DNA of 64,000 nucleotides from assembly GCA_018818065.1 (NCBI GenBank), contig JAHISV010000012.1, positions 558,001 to 622,000 on the forward strand, read 5' to 3'. This document shows, in pieces, positions 34,475 through 42,782 of this stretch (positions are counted from its first letter, which is position 1; each line of letters opens with the position of its first letter). The translations under genes were made by a program, and so were the position numbers. The notes below the pieces were generated by a model. That model was not told the origin of the DNA and made no database searches. It worked only from the letters and a program-made list of their open reading frames with translations. Origin of the DNA: Bacteroidota bacterium. GTDB lineage: Bacteria; Bacteroidota; Ignavibacteria; Ignavibacteriales; Melioribacteraceae.

Positions 34475-35544
34475 TGTACTTTCTGCTTCTTCAATACAAG
34501 CTTAGAAATATCATCAGATTTTTCCGATCCGAGCAGCAAAGCAATCCATTGTGTACTTTCATTACTTTCAAATGCATATTTCAAAGTCATCGTAAGCGGT
34601 ATGCAAAGAATTGCCCCTACCAATCCGAGAATACTACCCCAAAAAAGCAAAGAGAGAAAGACTACCAATGTTGAGAGTCCGAGTTTCCTTCCCATAAGGC
34701 GTGTTTCAATAACATTACCTATAACGAACCCTACAACAACATTGCCGACCAGTACAAGTATGGCACTACCCAGCCCGAGTTGAACGAGAGCTAAAAGGGC
34801 CGCGGGAATGGCGGCGATAATCGCTCCGATATTTGGTATGTAATGAAGCAGAAAGGCAAGGAAGCCCCAGAGAATAGGAAATTGCACACCGAGTATGTAC
34901 ATCCATAACGCAATTAAGATTCCGGCAACCAGATTGATTATAGTTTTGATTACCATATAACGCTTCATATCAATAACATATTTTGTGAAATGAGGAAATA
35001 TTTTATGAGGATCACCAAGTATCGTGCGGACTTTTAAAGGAAAACTGGATACTTCAAGCAATATAAATGTTACTGTAAGAAGAATTAAAATGAGGTCGGA
35101 AAGTATAGAGCTCAAACCCGTTAGTAAACCAGCAGTAAGGCTCATAATTACCTCAGGTTTAATATACTCAAGTAATATTTTTTGCGTTCCTGAAATACCC
35201 TTACTTCTCAAAAAAGCACTAAGATTCAGGACTTGTTTTCTTATACTTGATTGCAGCAATGGCAGTTCGTCAGACAAGCCGCTGATGGATGTACCTAATT
35301 GCGCACCTATCAAAACTATAATTGTTATCATGCCAGTCATCACAATCAAGACAGCTAATCCGGACGGAACTTTTTTTTCTTTTAACCAGAGCACCGGATG
35401 AGTCGCTAATATAGCGAGGAAAAAAGAGACAAGGAGCAGAACAACAACCGTTTGTGCAAGGTTTATCCCCGCAACAATTATAACAAATGCGGCCGTGCCA
35501 ACCAGAATGCGTATTCCACGTAAAACATTACTTTGCTCAGTCAT
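34471..35544 (-). CDS. AI-2E-family transporter
   Basis: About 357 residues from ATG 35544 (an in-frame TTG at 35556 adds four). Seven or eight membrane segments with the family pattern: paired amino-terminal helices, a periplasmic helical insert (about 60-140), and the closing P-N-I-G-A-I-I-A-A-I-P and G-N-V-I-E-T-R-L-M-G-R-K-L-G-L-S regions. Family members export autoinducer-2 or other small molecules or exchange ions. It overlaps the AsmA-like gene by four bases. No stress element is found in the 227-bp upstream gap. Confidence 0.85.
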   Translation of the reverse strand: MTEQSNVLRGIRILVGTAAFVIIVAGINLAQTVVVLLLVSFFLAILATHPVLWLKEKKVPSGLAVLIVMTGMITIIVLIGAQLGTSISGLSDELPLLQSSIRKQVLNLSAFLRSKGISGTQKILLEYIKPEVIMSLTAGLLTGLSSILSDLILILLTVTFILLEVSSFPLKVRTILGDPHKIFPHFTKYVIDMKRYMVIKTIINLVAGILIALWMYILGVQFPILWGFLAFLLHYIPNIGAIIAAIPAALLALVQLGLGSAILVLVGNVVVGFVIGNVIETRLMGRKLGLSTLVVFLSLLFWGSILGLVGAILCIPLTMTLKYAFESNESTQWIALLLGSEKSDDISKLVLKKQKVQ

Positions 35545-35783
35545 AATTTTATACAATTATACTTTTTGATTTTTAAATCAGATGTCATGGCAACTGCCGT
35601 GACCAATAAGAAAATCACAAAACAGCAAAGATTTTCCTTAAAAAATATTTACTCCAGCAGGGCAGTCGAAAAGTAGGAAGTTGTTTAAATAACATTTCAA
35701 TCTTTCCTTGTCAATTATTGAGTCTATAAACTCTGTCTTCAATAATCAATGCTGCCTGTTAGAAAATGGGGCATGACCTAATA

Positions 35784-35933
35784 TCAGAGAATGCGGCGTC
35801 CGCTAATAATCCTGACTAAAATCATTATAACTGCAATCACCAAAAGGATGTGTATAACACCGCCCATAGTGTAAGAAGTAACGATTCCTAGTAACCATAG
35901 TATTATCAAAATTATCGCTAAAGTTTTTAACAT
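35784..35933 (-). CDS. Lmo0937-type small membrane protein
   Basis: 49 residues from ATG 35933, chosen for AAAGGAAC upstream; the frame extends to 35975 without a ribosome site. Two membrane helices and the sequence M-L-K-T-L-A-I-I-L-I-I-L-W-L-L-G followed by V-R-I-I-S-G-R-R match the lmo0937 family, a widespread stress-associated mini membrane protein. Confidence 0.8.
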   Translation of the reverse strand: MLKTLAIILIILWLLGIVTSYTMGGVIHILLVIAVIMILVRIISGRRIL

Positions 35934-36072
35934 CAGACAGTTCCTTTTTATAATTTTTTTTTGATGCTGCCTCATGCAAAGAATACATCAGCGTTAAGGC
36001 AGTTAAAACTAAAATCCTCAATAAACTTAATAGATATCATAGTAATTGAATTGGTATTCCTAGAAAGTAAAT

Positions 36073-36133
36073 TTGACTTCAAATTCGGCAGACCCCCGGA
36101 GCAGTTGGAGATCTGCACTGAATTTGAAGCCAA
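36073..36133. repeat. Long imperfect hairpin in the 35934-36226 gap
   Basis: CTTCAAATTC near 36077 pairs with GAATTTGAAG near 36120, extended by GCAGA / TCTGC nearer the loop and TTG / CAA outside. There is no T-run, so it may be a structured RNA or an intergenic palindrome rather than a terminator. Confidence 0.4.
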
Positions 36134-36226
36134 TACTCTTAAACCTTTATAGCTCTTGTCAGTACCAATCCTGTGCAAGTAAATAAGAATTAAGCAAATT
36201 ATATTCACTGCTCATTTCAACATACA

Positions 36227-36568
36227 TTATTCAGTATCCACTCTAAAAGAGGGTGTTATGCCCGATCTGATTACAATTGTATAACGATTGTCTTTAGCTG
36301 CGAAGAATGTTATTTCGGGTGATATTGACTCATTCTGAATAACAGCTGTCACTGTAATATTTCCTTCAGCGGCACTTTGATATCCCGTTGTTTGCCCCGC
36401 CTCAACATCGTTGATATTAATAGTATTTCCACCTGTTGTTTGTATCTGAACATTTGCTTTATTTGATCTTTCGTTAAAGATCCGGAATTGGGGATCTGCA
36501 TCCTCCGAACAACCAATGATAGCAATTAAGAACACCAAACCAAGAATACCGCTTATTATATTTTTCAT
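36227..36568 (-). CDS. Small lipoprotein, hypothetical
   Basis: 113 residues from ATG 36568 (AGGAGA just upstream). Lipobox I-I-G-C-S near residue 19; the mature part is a small beta-sandwich-like domain (F-R-I-F-N-E-R-S-N-K-A-N-V-Q-I, G-Q-T-T-G-Y), reminiscent of DUF4397-type proteins. It follows the beta-barrel gene by 121 bp and may be part of the operon led by the DUF4382 gene. Confidence 0.6.
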   Translation of the reverse strand: MKNIISGILGLVFLIAIIGCSEDADPQFRIFNERSNKANVQIQTTGGNTININDVEAGQTTGYQSAAEGNITVTAVIQNESISPEITFFAAKDNRYTIVIRSGITPSFRVDTE

Positions 36569-36689
36569 ATTTTCTCCTACTTCACATTTTATTTCGTCTG
36601 CTGTAAAAAAATACAGCATACATATTTTAATAAACTGTCGACAACAAAAACAAATTTGTTAATCGCCTTAACTGTTTACAATTACGTTT

Positions 36690-37187
36690 CTAGTTAAAGA
36701 AATATCTTATACCCAATCCAGCGTCCAATCCAAAACCTGTACTTGGCGTAATCTGAAAAACCGGTACCAATTCTACAAATAAGTCTAAAGGGGTATTGCG
36801 TGGCAGCCATGCAATGCCTACAACTCCACGTGCACCGAATGATCCTTCATATCCACCACCACTATTGTATCTACCACCGATTCCATAATAGAGAGGAAAT
36901 CTTTCATTTGAGCTAATGGCGTTAAATGAATGCCATAGATAATCCATGTGGAAATGGATTCGACTCTCGTTGTTATAATTACCATCGTACTTGATACGAT
37001 CGCCACCAACGCCCACGCCAAGACCAAAATCAAAAGCATTTATCTTTGATGTCCAAAGCTTTGCACTAATCCCGGTGGGCTCTCCAACAACAAATCCTAA
37101 ACCAAATCCGTGATCCTGAGCTATTATGGGCTTCGAAGAAAACATAATAAGACCCAAAACTATAACTGATAAAAATTTCCATTTCAT
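36690..37187 (-). CDS. Outer-membrane beta-barrel protein, hypothetical
   Basis: 165 residues from ATG 37187 (AAAGGAG upstream; the frame opens at 37208). Signal peptide ends at I-I-A-Q. The mature protein has alternating strands with glycine and aromatic residues (G-F-G-L-G-F-V-V-G-E-P-T-G-I-S-A-K) and a carboxy-terminal F-F-N, as expected for a small outer-membrane barrel. It is 30 bp downstream of the DUF4382 gene, clearly the same operon. Confidence 0.72.
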   Translation of the reverse strand: MKWKFLSVIVLGLIMFSSKPIIAQDHGFGLGFVVGEPTGISAKLWTSKINAFDFGLGVGVGGDRIKYDGNYNNESRIHFHMDYLWHSFNAISSNERFPLYYGIGGRYNSGGGYEGSFGARGVVGIAWLPRNTPLDLFVELVPVFQITPSTGFGLDAGLGIRYFFN

Positions 37188-37217
37188 AATTATTACTCCT
37201 TTATTCATATTGTAAAA

Positions 37218-38030
37218 TTATCTCAGACTTAAATTGATTGCTGCAAGATCAGTATTCTGTTCTGCAATAACCTGTATGTTAGTAATTGTTGAATCCTTAT
37301 AAGTTGTATTTGCTGGTACAATATTCACAGTATATGTACCCTGAATCAGAGCCATTAGCTTAAACGATCCTGTTGTTATATCTGCAAAAGTGCTTACTGT
37401 ATCTGTTCCGTTAATAGCAAAAACAGTAGCCAGAGAACTTATCGGGTTTATACTTCCTGAAATAGTTCCTGAGATTACGACTGGGACAACTCTGATTACG
37501 GGTTTCAACTTATATTGCCCGGCACCGGTTTGTATTATTGAATGTCCTGCATCAAAATCCAACAGCAACTCATATACAAGTCCGGCTTCTATCTCAAATG
37601 CATGGTTTAATTTAACTCCCGATTCTATACCGCCTGGTGTATCGAGACTATGTGTAATACCATTAACTACAATATTGCTTCCTGTTCCAATAATTAATCT
37701 TATCTGTGAATAATGTCCGGCATCAAGATAGTTATCACCAAGAACGACACTTGCACCATTCGTTAAGGTGAGCAAATCATAAACAGCCGCGTTATTGTTT
37801 ATCACAATCCATCCATTAGTTGAGTCAGCGTCAGTTCTATGAACCTCAACTCTCGTAACAGCAATATTTATTTCATCATAATCAGCTGGGCTGTCAACCA
37901 TAGTTATCATTATTTGCCCCTGTGCGCTTTCCGGCGATGTTGAATCAGAACAATTCCACATGATCATAATTAGGGAAATAACACATATGGACATAATTGC
38001 ACGAAGCATTTTTACCTTTACATTTTTCAT
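37218..38030 (-). CDS. DUF4382 domain protein
   Basis: 270 residues: export signal, then DUF4382 (about 38-180: M-V-D-S-P-A-D-Y-D-E-I-N-I, Y-D-L-L-T-L-T-N-G, L-D-A-G-H-Y-S-Q-I-R) and a carboxy-terminal Ig-like or carboxypeptidase-regulatory-like domain (about 185-270). GGAGAG precedes the start. Likely surface or periplasmic; no known function. First gene of the operon with the barrel protein, led by the promoter at 38128. Confidence 0.85.
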   Translation of the reverse strand: MKNVKVKMLRAIMSICVISLIMIMWNCSDSTSPESAQGQIMITMVDSPADYDEINIAVTRVEVHRTDADSTNGWIVINNNAAVYDLLTLTNGASVVLGDNYLDAGHYSQIRLIIGTGSNIVVNGITHSLDTPGGIESGVKLNHAFEIEAGLVYELLLDFDAGHSIIQTGAGQYKLKPVIRVVPVVISGTISGSINPISSLATVFAINGTDTVSTFADITTGSFKLMALIQGTYTVNIVPANTTYKDSTITNIQVIAEQNTDLAAINLSLR

Positions 38031-38127
38031 TTACAGCTCTCCATTAAATAATCAATTAAAGTTCTAATATATCTTGTTCGCATTAGTGCCCTCCTTTTTG
38101 GTTGGAGTATCACATTTATGTATAGTA

Positions 38128-38197
38128 AAACTACGAGAAGGGAGCAGCCAAAACAATCGGGCGAAAGGATGAAAAAGGAACTACTCCCTTTGGGTGA
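38128..38197 (-). promoter_or_regulatory. Stress-regulon promoter element, copy 6
   Basis: Operator 38154-38197, close to consensus, with AAAGG / CCTTT inverted arms. -35 TTGTTT (38151-38156), 17-bp spacer, weak -10 TAGTTT (38128-38133). AAGGGAGC and GCTCCCTT flank it as an outer inverted repeat. Serves the DUF4382 operon. Confidence 0.78.
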
Positions 38198-38221
38198 GTA
38201 GCTCCCTTGTGTTGAAAGGGG

Positions 38222-38437
38222 TTACCTTTTTTTTCTGAAAAACAGCCAGCCGATGAAAACACCAAAACTGAATATAAAAAATGCAGGCACCAACCCGTAA
38301 CTACCACCTAAACGGTTGTTTTTGTCCATCATCCCTTCAACTCCACCTTCCATTATTGCTCCGCCGTAGAAGTACAAAAAAAGTCCTACCACGCAAACCA
38401 GGAGGATAAGGGTTAGTCCATTCCCCGTTATGCTCAT
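38222..38437 (-). CDS. Two-span small membrane protein
   Basis: 71 residues, two hydrophobic helices (about 7-27 and 49-66) around a polar loop, with a basic tail (F-F-R-K-K-R). A GGAGATTTAAT-type ribosome site lies upstream. No family recognised. Belongs with the cluster of tiny membrane proteins in this block. Confidence 0.6.
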   Translation of the reverse strand: MSITGNGLTLILLVCVVGLFLYFYGGAIMEGGVEGMMDKNNRLGGSYGLVPAFFIFSFGVFIGWLFFRKKR

Positions 38438-38516
38438 ATTAAATCTCCGTTTTTATTAAGGGTAGCAATCCACATTTAACCATATTATATCTCGTCATAC
38501 TACATACTAATATTTT

Positions 38517-39002
38517 TCATTTTTTCTTCTTATTCTTACCCTTGTTATTGCCATTATCGTGTTTTTGTTCTTTAATCCATTTGCTATGCTCAGGATGTCC
38601 TTTATTTACAAAATATTTCGAGTCCCGGCTATCTCGTATAGGTTTTTGATCATGACGGTCTTTATAGGATGAATATTTATTTTTATAGGATTTATGATTT
38701 CGCCAAGGTTTCTGCTCCTTCACTACTACTTTATATGACTTATATAAGTCATAATTACTATAGCGCGAAGGTAAGTGTGATGAATATATCCAACTCCGTT
38801 TACCACTGTCGTAAAAGTAATATCTATTTTCCGGGACATTGTAATAGACATCAATAGCCGGCAGATAATAGTTTTCGACATAATCATACCCTGTAGGTCC
38901 CCAAACCGGCTGGGAATCTAAATTAAAACTGATGTTTAATTGTGCATTTGAAATGTTTGCCAGAAACAATGTTGTGATTACTACAAATAAGTAACGCATC
39001 AT
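38517..39002 (-). CDS. Secreted basic protein, hypothetical
   Basis: 161 residues from ATG 39002 (AAGGA upstream; the frame opens at 39038). Signal peptide (ending S-N-A-Q), then a tyrosine-rich domain (P-V-W-G-P-T-G-Y-D-Y, Y-Y-L-P-A-I-D-V-Y-Y-N), and a long Lys/His/Asp/Asn-rich tail ending K-G-K-N-K-K-K-K. The tail could bind nucleic acid, metal or the cell surface; no family recognised. Confidence 0.6.
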   Translation of the reverse strand: MMRYLFVVITTLFLANISNAQLNISFNLDSQPVWGPTGYDYVENYYLPAIDVYYNVPENRYYFYDSGKRSWIYSSHLPSRYSNYDLYKSYKVVVKEQKPWRNHKSYKNKYSSYKDRHDQKPIRDSRDSKYFVNKGHPEHSKWIKEQKHDNGNNKGKNKKKK

Positions 39003-39065
39003 AATTATCCTTCTTTGTTCTAAAGTTTGAACAAACAACCAACTGAACCAACAGAGGTTGCGAAA

Positions 39066-39755
39066 TTATTTATTGATAACCGAAATACTATCTGAAATTG
39101 TACTAAGTGTTTCATCATTATAAGAATAGTTGGCTATCTCTAAACGCGTATGCAGAGCAAGTTTCTCCATTATATTATGGATGTGACTTTTAACAGTATA
39201 AGTTGAGATGTGAATTTTTTGACCTATCTCTTTATTGCTCATTCCTTCACTTAGCAGTCCTATTACTTCCTGTTCTCTATTTGTCATCTGAACTGCTTCT
39301 TTTAGTTTGGGTTTACCTTCTCTTATCGCGTGTTCAATAATCTGAGAAAACAGAGAATTAACAAGTAGAGAAGGTAGTATAGTTGAGCCTTCTGCCACTG
39401 CTCGTATAGTGATAAGGAAATCATTGAGAGAGGCATCTTTAAGAATGAAACCGTTGGCGCCTGCTTTCACATATTGCAAGATGTCCGCTTGTACAGGAGC
39501 CAGATCCATTACAATAATTTTCGCTTCTGGAAAGTCTGTCTTAACTATCTCCACTACATGCAAACTGTTTTGACTACGCAGCCCCAAATCCAGAAGAACA
39601 ACATTTGGTTTTAATTGTCGGATTTTCGAAAGAGTTCTCTTCCCATCGCCAGATGCTGCAACTATAACTATATCCTTATGAGATTTAAGAAGCGCCAGAA
39701 TTCCATCCCGTAGCAAACGATTATCCTCTATTAGTAATAATCTTATTTTTTTCAT
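39066..39755 (-). CDS. NarL/LuxR-family response regulator (A)
   Basis: 229 residues: receiver domain (about 1-120; acidic pair E-D near residue 10, phospho-acceptor Asp in V-L-L-D-L-G-L near 56, Lys in F-I-L-K-D) and a LuxR-type HTH (about 155-215: M-T-N-R-E-Q-E-V-I-G-L-L, N-K-E-I-G-Q-K-I, T-V-K-S-H-I-H-N-I). The usual Thr/Ser switch position is Asp (I-I-V-M-D-L-A-P). No sensor kinase is adjacent. It shares the block with a close paralogue at 52817-53506 and is a candidate regulator of the 13-promoter regulon, which is not shown by sequence. Confidence 0.9.
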   Translation of the reverse strand: MKKIRLLLIEDNRLLRDGILALLKSHKDIVIVAASGDGKRTLSKIRQLKPNVVLLDLGLRSQNSLHVVEIVKTDFPEAKIIVMDLAPVQADILQYVKAGANGFILKDASLNDFLITIRAVAEGSTILPSLLVNSLFSQIIEHAIREGKPKLKEAVQMTNREQEVIGLLSEGMSNKEIGQKIHISTYTVKSHIHNIMEKLALHTRLEIANYSYNDETLSTISDSISVINK

Positions 39756-39949
39756 TTTTTGTAAACCAGCATATTTGTTTTAATCCTTTATTAACTCCCA
39801 AAGAATAAGCGCTCGGGTAGTTTTTTAATAGTTCGATTATTTTTAACCCTTGAATGAAAAACTTATAATCTGAGACAAAATGGATGGGTTTCCTCAAAAT
39901 CATCTTGAAAAAAATTATAGCGAACCAATTATGAAATTTATAAATCTAC

Positions 39950-40084
39950 TTAGGCTTTGCTACCAACAAGCAGTCCCGGATGTAGCTTTCCATTCTTCTT
40001 CTCGTTTTTAGCTGCCTTTTTTTCTTTCATTGTTTTTGATGCTTTTTTCTTGCCACCCTTTATACTGTCCTGACCTTTACTCAT
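39950..40084 (-). CDS. 44-residue Lys-rich protein
   Basis: Open frame from ATG 40084 to TAA 39950-39952, with AAGGAGAAG at the right distance. About 40% Lys/Arg (G-G-K-K-K-A-S-K-T-M-K-E-K-K-A-A-K), ending K-L-H-P-G-L-L-V-G-S-K-A. Soluble and strongly basic, so it may bind nucleic acid. The stress promoter element about 85 bp upstream supports that it is expressed. No family recognised. Confidence 0.6.
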   Translation of the reverse strand: MSKGQDSIKGGKKKASKTMKEKKAAKNEKKNGKLHPGLLVGSKA

Positions 40085-40166
40085 GACTTCTCCTTCAATT
40101 TATTTCACTTCTCTCATAAAACAATTCCAGTCTTTTTGTGAATTGTATCCTGAGGAAGACATAAGA

Positions 40167-40236
40167 ATGTTAGGCAGTAATTAAACCTGGTACAATAGTG
40201 CAAAGGGATGAAAAACGGACTACATCTTTTGGTGGA
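40167..40236 (-). promoter_or_regulatory. Stress-regulon promoter element, copy 7
   Basis: Operator 40193-40236 (variant GATGAAAAACGG then ACTAC). -35 TTGTAC (40190-40195), 17-bp spacer, -10 TAACAT (40167-40172). CAAAGGG / TCTTTTG inverted arms. Serves the 44-residue basic protein. The rest of 40085-40414 shows nothing. Confidence 0.78.
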
Positions 40237-40414
40237 GCAAACCATCTATGATTTTAACCCTGCCGAGATGAGCGGCTCTGGAATTGTTACATACTATTTA
40301 TTTTTCTTAATGAATTGCAGCTATTCATTTCTGTCATATTAATGAGAATCAGAAAAAAGCATATTTGTGAATAAAAAGTGCTTAGGTCATCACAAAGTAC
40401 TTATCCCCAACATT

Positions 40415-41152
40415 TTAAAACCCCCACAACAACCAGCTGCTTTGTGCTTTTTCCATAAGGATTTTGAAGCCTTCTGATCCTTCCTTTAAACTAACAAAAG
40501 TAGAATCAATATTTTTATCGAAGCTGATTTTTGCTTCTTTCATTAGCAATCTAAATCCTGATGAAGCTTCTTGCAGGTTAGCTATTGTTGAATTAAAATT
40601 ATTTGCCACGGATTCATCCATCAACAACTTCCCAATTGTTCCTTTTCCTGATTCAATATTCTTTGTTATGCTTGATAAATAATTTGTTATGTTAGAGGAA
40701 TTTTCCATGGTTGTTTTTAACGATAACAAAATATCATCCATATCAATCGGTGGACTTGTAGCCATTGAATCGCCGTTTTCTATTTGCTGTTTTCCACCTA
40801 CTCCGGCATTAATAATTAATGCTTTATTACCCATAAGTCCTTCGGAGCCAATACTGGCAATAGCATCCTTTTTTATAAACCGTCGCACATTTTCTTCAAT
40901 CATTATTTCCACATTGACCGAAGAATCACTGATAATTGTAATATTATCAACGGTACCAACGTTTACACCTGATAACCGAACATTATTACCAACCTGAAGT
41001 CCGGCAACATCCTTGAACACTCCGCTTAACCGAAAGGTGTCTCTGAACAATTGCTGCCTTTCACCAATAAAATATATGCCTGCGATAAGCAGCAATATTC
41101 CAAGGGAGATAAATATTCCCAATCTTACCTTATTAGATGTATCTTTTTTCAT
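40415..41152 (-). CDS. mlaD: MlaD/MCE-family lipid-transport protein
   Basis: About 245 residues (ATG 41152; a TTG at 41167 is also in frame). One amino-terminal membrane helix (about 11-29) and an MCE domain (about 35-115: L-Q-V-G-N-N-V-R-L-S-G-V-N-V-G-T-V), then a helical tail. In the Mla ABC system MlaD forms the periplasmic ring that binds phospholipid. It is last in the operon KaiC-like ATPase - mlaE - mlaF - mlaD, 10 bp behind mlaF. Substrate binding is inferred from family. Confidence 0.88.
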   Translation of the reverse strand: MKKDTSNKVRLGIFISLGILLLIAGIYFIGERQQLFRDTFRLSGVFKDVAGLQVGNNVRLSGVNVGTVDNITIISDSSVNVEIMIEENVRRFIKKDAIASIGSEGLMGNKALIINAGVGGKQQIENGDSMATSPPIDMDDILLSLKTTMENSSNITNYLSSITKNIESGKGTIGKLLMDESVANNFNSTIANLQEASSGFRLLMKEAKISFDKNIDSTFVSLKEGSEGFKILMEKAQSSWLLWGF

Positions 41153-41177
41153 TTTATCTACACTCAAATGTTTTTAA

Positions 41178-41957
41178 TTATTCAAAAAACGATCTTATCC
41201 AGGGGTCTGTTGATTTCTCAAGATCTGCATACGATCCTTCTGCAGCGCATACACCATCCTTTATCACAATAACTCTGTTTGCAATAAGTTTAGCGCATTC
41301 AATATCATGAGTTATTATTATAGAAGAAGTATTGTATTTTTTTTGTACTTCCAATATCAGGTTGCTAATTTCTTTTGATGTTATGGGATCCAACCCGGTG
41401 GTAGGTTCGTCATAAAGCATAATCTCAGGTTTTAATATTAGGGTTCGGGCTAAACCCACTCTTTTACGCATACCTCCTGAAAGTTCCGAGGGGGATAAAT
41501 CTATTGCTTTTTCAAGACCAACGTCATGCAAAGCCTCTTTTACCAGCAAGTCCATTTCTTCTTTTTTTAAATTACGTTGCTGTCTTTTAAGGGGGAATTC
41601 AAGATTTTCCCTGACAGACATAGAATCATAAAGGGCGGCACTTTGAAAAAGAAAACCAATTTTTCTGTAAATCTGAACCAATTCTGTATTCTTCAGTAAT
41701 GAAATATCCTGCCCGAATAGTATAAGTTTACCATCATCTATTTCAACCAACCCGACAATGCATTTAATAAGCACCGACTTACCTGTGCCGGATTGACCAA
41801 GTATTACAACATTTTCTCCTTTATTAACAACCAAATTAATATCCTGCAGCACATGGTTATTTTCAAAAGACTTTTTGAGATGAATCATTTCAACAACAAT
41901 ATTATCGTTCTGCTTATTGTCATCTCCTTTTTTTATTAATGTTGTGCTATCTGTCAT
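41178..41957 (-). CDS. mlaF: MlaF-type ABC transporter ATPase
   Basis: 259 residues: Walker A G-Q-S-G-T-G-K-S at about 54-61, signature L-S-G-G-M-R-K-R near 155, Walker B I-M-L-Y-D-E-P near 178, and H-loop I-I-I-T-H-D near 212. L-S-G-G-M-R-K-R-V is typical of Mla/Ttg2-type ATPases. It powers lipid exchange between inner and outer membrane with MlaE and MlaD. GGAAGA precedes the start. Confidence 0.92.
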   Translation of the reverse strand: MTDSTTLIKKGDDNKQNDNIVVEMIHLKKSFENNHVLQDINLVVNKGENVVILGQSGTGKSVLIKCIVGLVEIDDGKLILFGQDISLLKNTELVQIYRKIGFLFQSAALYDSMSVRENLEFPLKRQQRNLKKEEMDLLVKEALHDVGLEKAIDLSPSELSGGMRKRVGLARTLILKPEIMLYDEPTTGLDPITSKEISNLILEVQKKYNTSSIIITHDIECAKLIANRVIVIKDGVCAAEGSYADLEKSTDPWIRSFFE

Positions 41958-41973
41958 TCTTCCAACTGTTCAG

Positions 41974-42759
41974 TTAGTTTTGAAGTAAACTTGCAATTTG
42001 CACTGCAATCATATCAATAATAAAAACCATTAAGGATGCGAATACTACCGATGTGTTTGCCGCTTTACCAACACCTTCGGTACCTTTGTTAGAATTGTAT
42101 CCTTTGTAACTTCCAATTATCCCAATGGCGAAACCGAAGAAAACTGTTTTTATGATGGCTGGTATTACATCATTAAATTCCAGACTTTGAAATACCTGTG
42201 AAAAATATAAGTAGGCACTCACATCCCCTTTTATATTTATGCCTATATAAGACCCGCATAGACCAAGAGCATCGGCAAAAATTACTAATAGCGGAAGCAT
42301 CAATGTTGCCGATAGAACTCTTGTGACAACGAGATACTTAAACGGATTTGTATCCGATACCTGCATTGCATCAATTTGTTCAGTTACCTTCATTGAAGCC
42401 AATTCTGCCCCTATTCCTGATCCGACTTTTCCCGCAAAAATTAGTGCCGTAATGACCGGACCTATTTCCCTGATTATTGAAACAGCCACCATAGCTGGTA
42501 ACCAGGATTCTGCTCCAAACTTTGCCAGTGTTGGTCTTGATTGAATTGTAAGAACCAACCCGATTATAAATCCGGTAATGGCTATTAGAGGTAGAGATTT
42601 ATAACCAACGAGAAAAGATTGCTTCAATAATTCATTTAATTCATAAGGGGGTTTTAATACTTCTTTAAAAAAACGGAGCGTAAAAGCGGATATAGAATAT
42701 ACTTCCAGAAAGAACTTTCTCAATACGGAATCCGAAATTGTTTTTGAAGAATTTTCCAT
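41974..42759 (-). CDS. mlaE: MlaE-family ABC transporter permease
   Basis: 261 residues, five or six membrane segments, with the MlaE hallmarks V-S-I-I-R-E-I-G-P-V-I-T-A-L-I near 93 and G-S-G-I-G-A-E-L-A-S-M-K-V-T-E-Q-I-D-A near 112. Inner-membrane part of the Mla-type lipid transporter with the two genes downstream. A gap of 23 bp to the KaiC-like gene upstream indicates one operon. Confidence 0.92.
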   Translation of the reverse strand: MENSSKTISDSVLRKFFLEVYSISAFTLRFFKEVLKPPYELNELLKQSFLVGYKSLPLIAITGFIIGLVLTIQSRPTLAKFGAESWLPAMVAVSIIREIGPVITALIFAGKVGSGIGAELASMKVTEQIDAMQVSDTNPFKYLVVTRVLSATLMLPLLVIFADALGLCGSYIGINIKGDVSAYLYFSQVFQSLEFNDVIPAIIKTVFFGFAIGIIGSYKGYNSNKGTEGVGKAANTSVVFASLMVFIIDMIAVQIASLLQN

Positions 42760-42782
42760 TAGCCATTTCTCTTTTTTACAAT

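Noticed and set aside
35803..36021. 72-residue minus-strand open frame
   Set aside because: Overlaps the well-supported lmo0937-type gene in another frame and lacks a ribosome site.
39721..39903. 60-residue minus-strand open frame upstream of regulator A
   Set aside because: No ribosome site, overlaps the regulator start, and shows no protein-like pattern.
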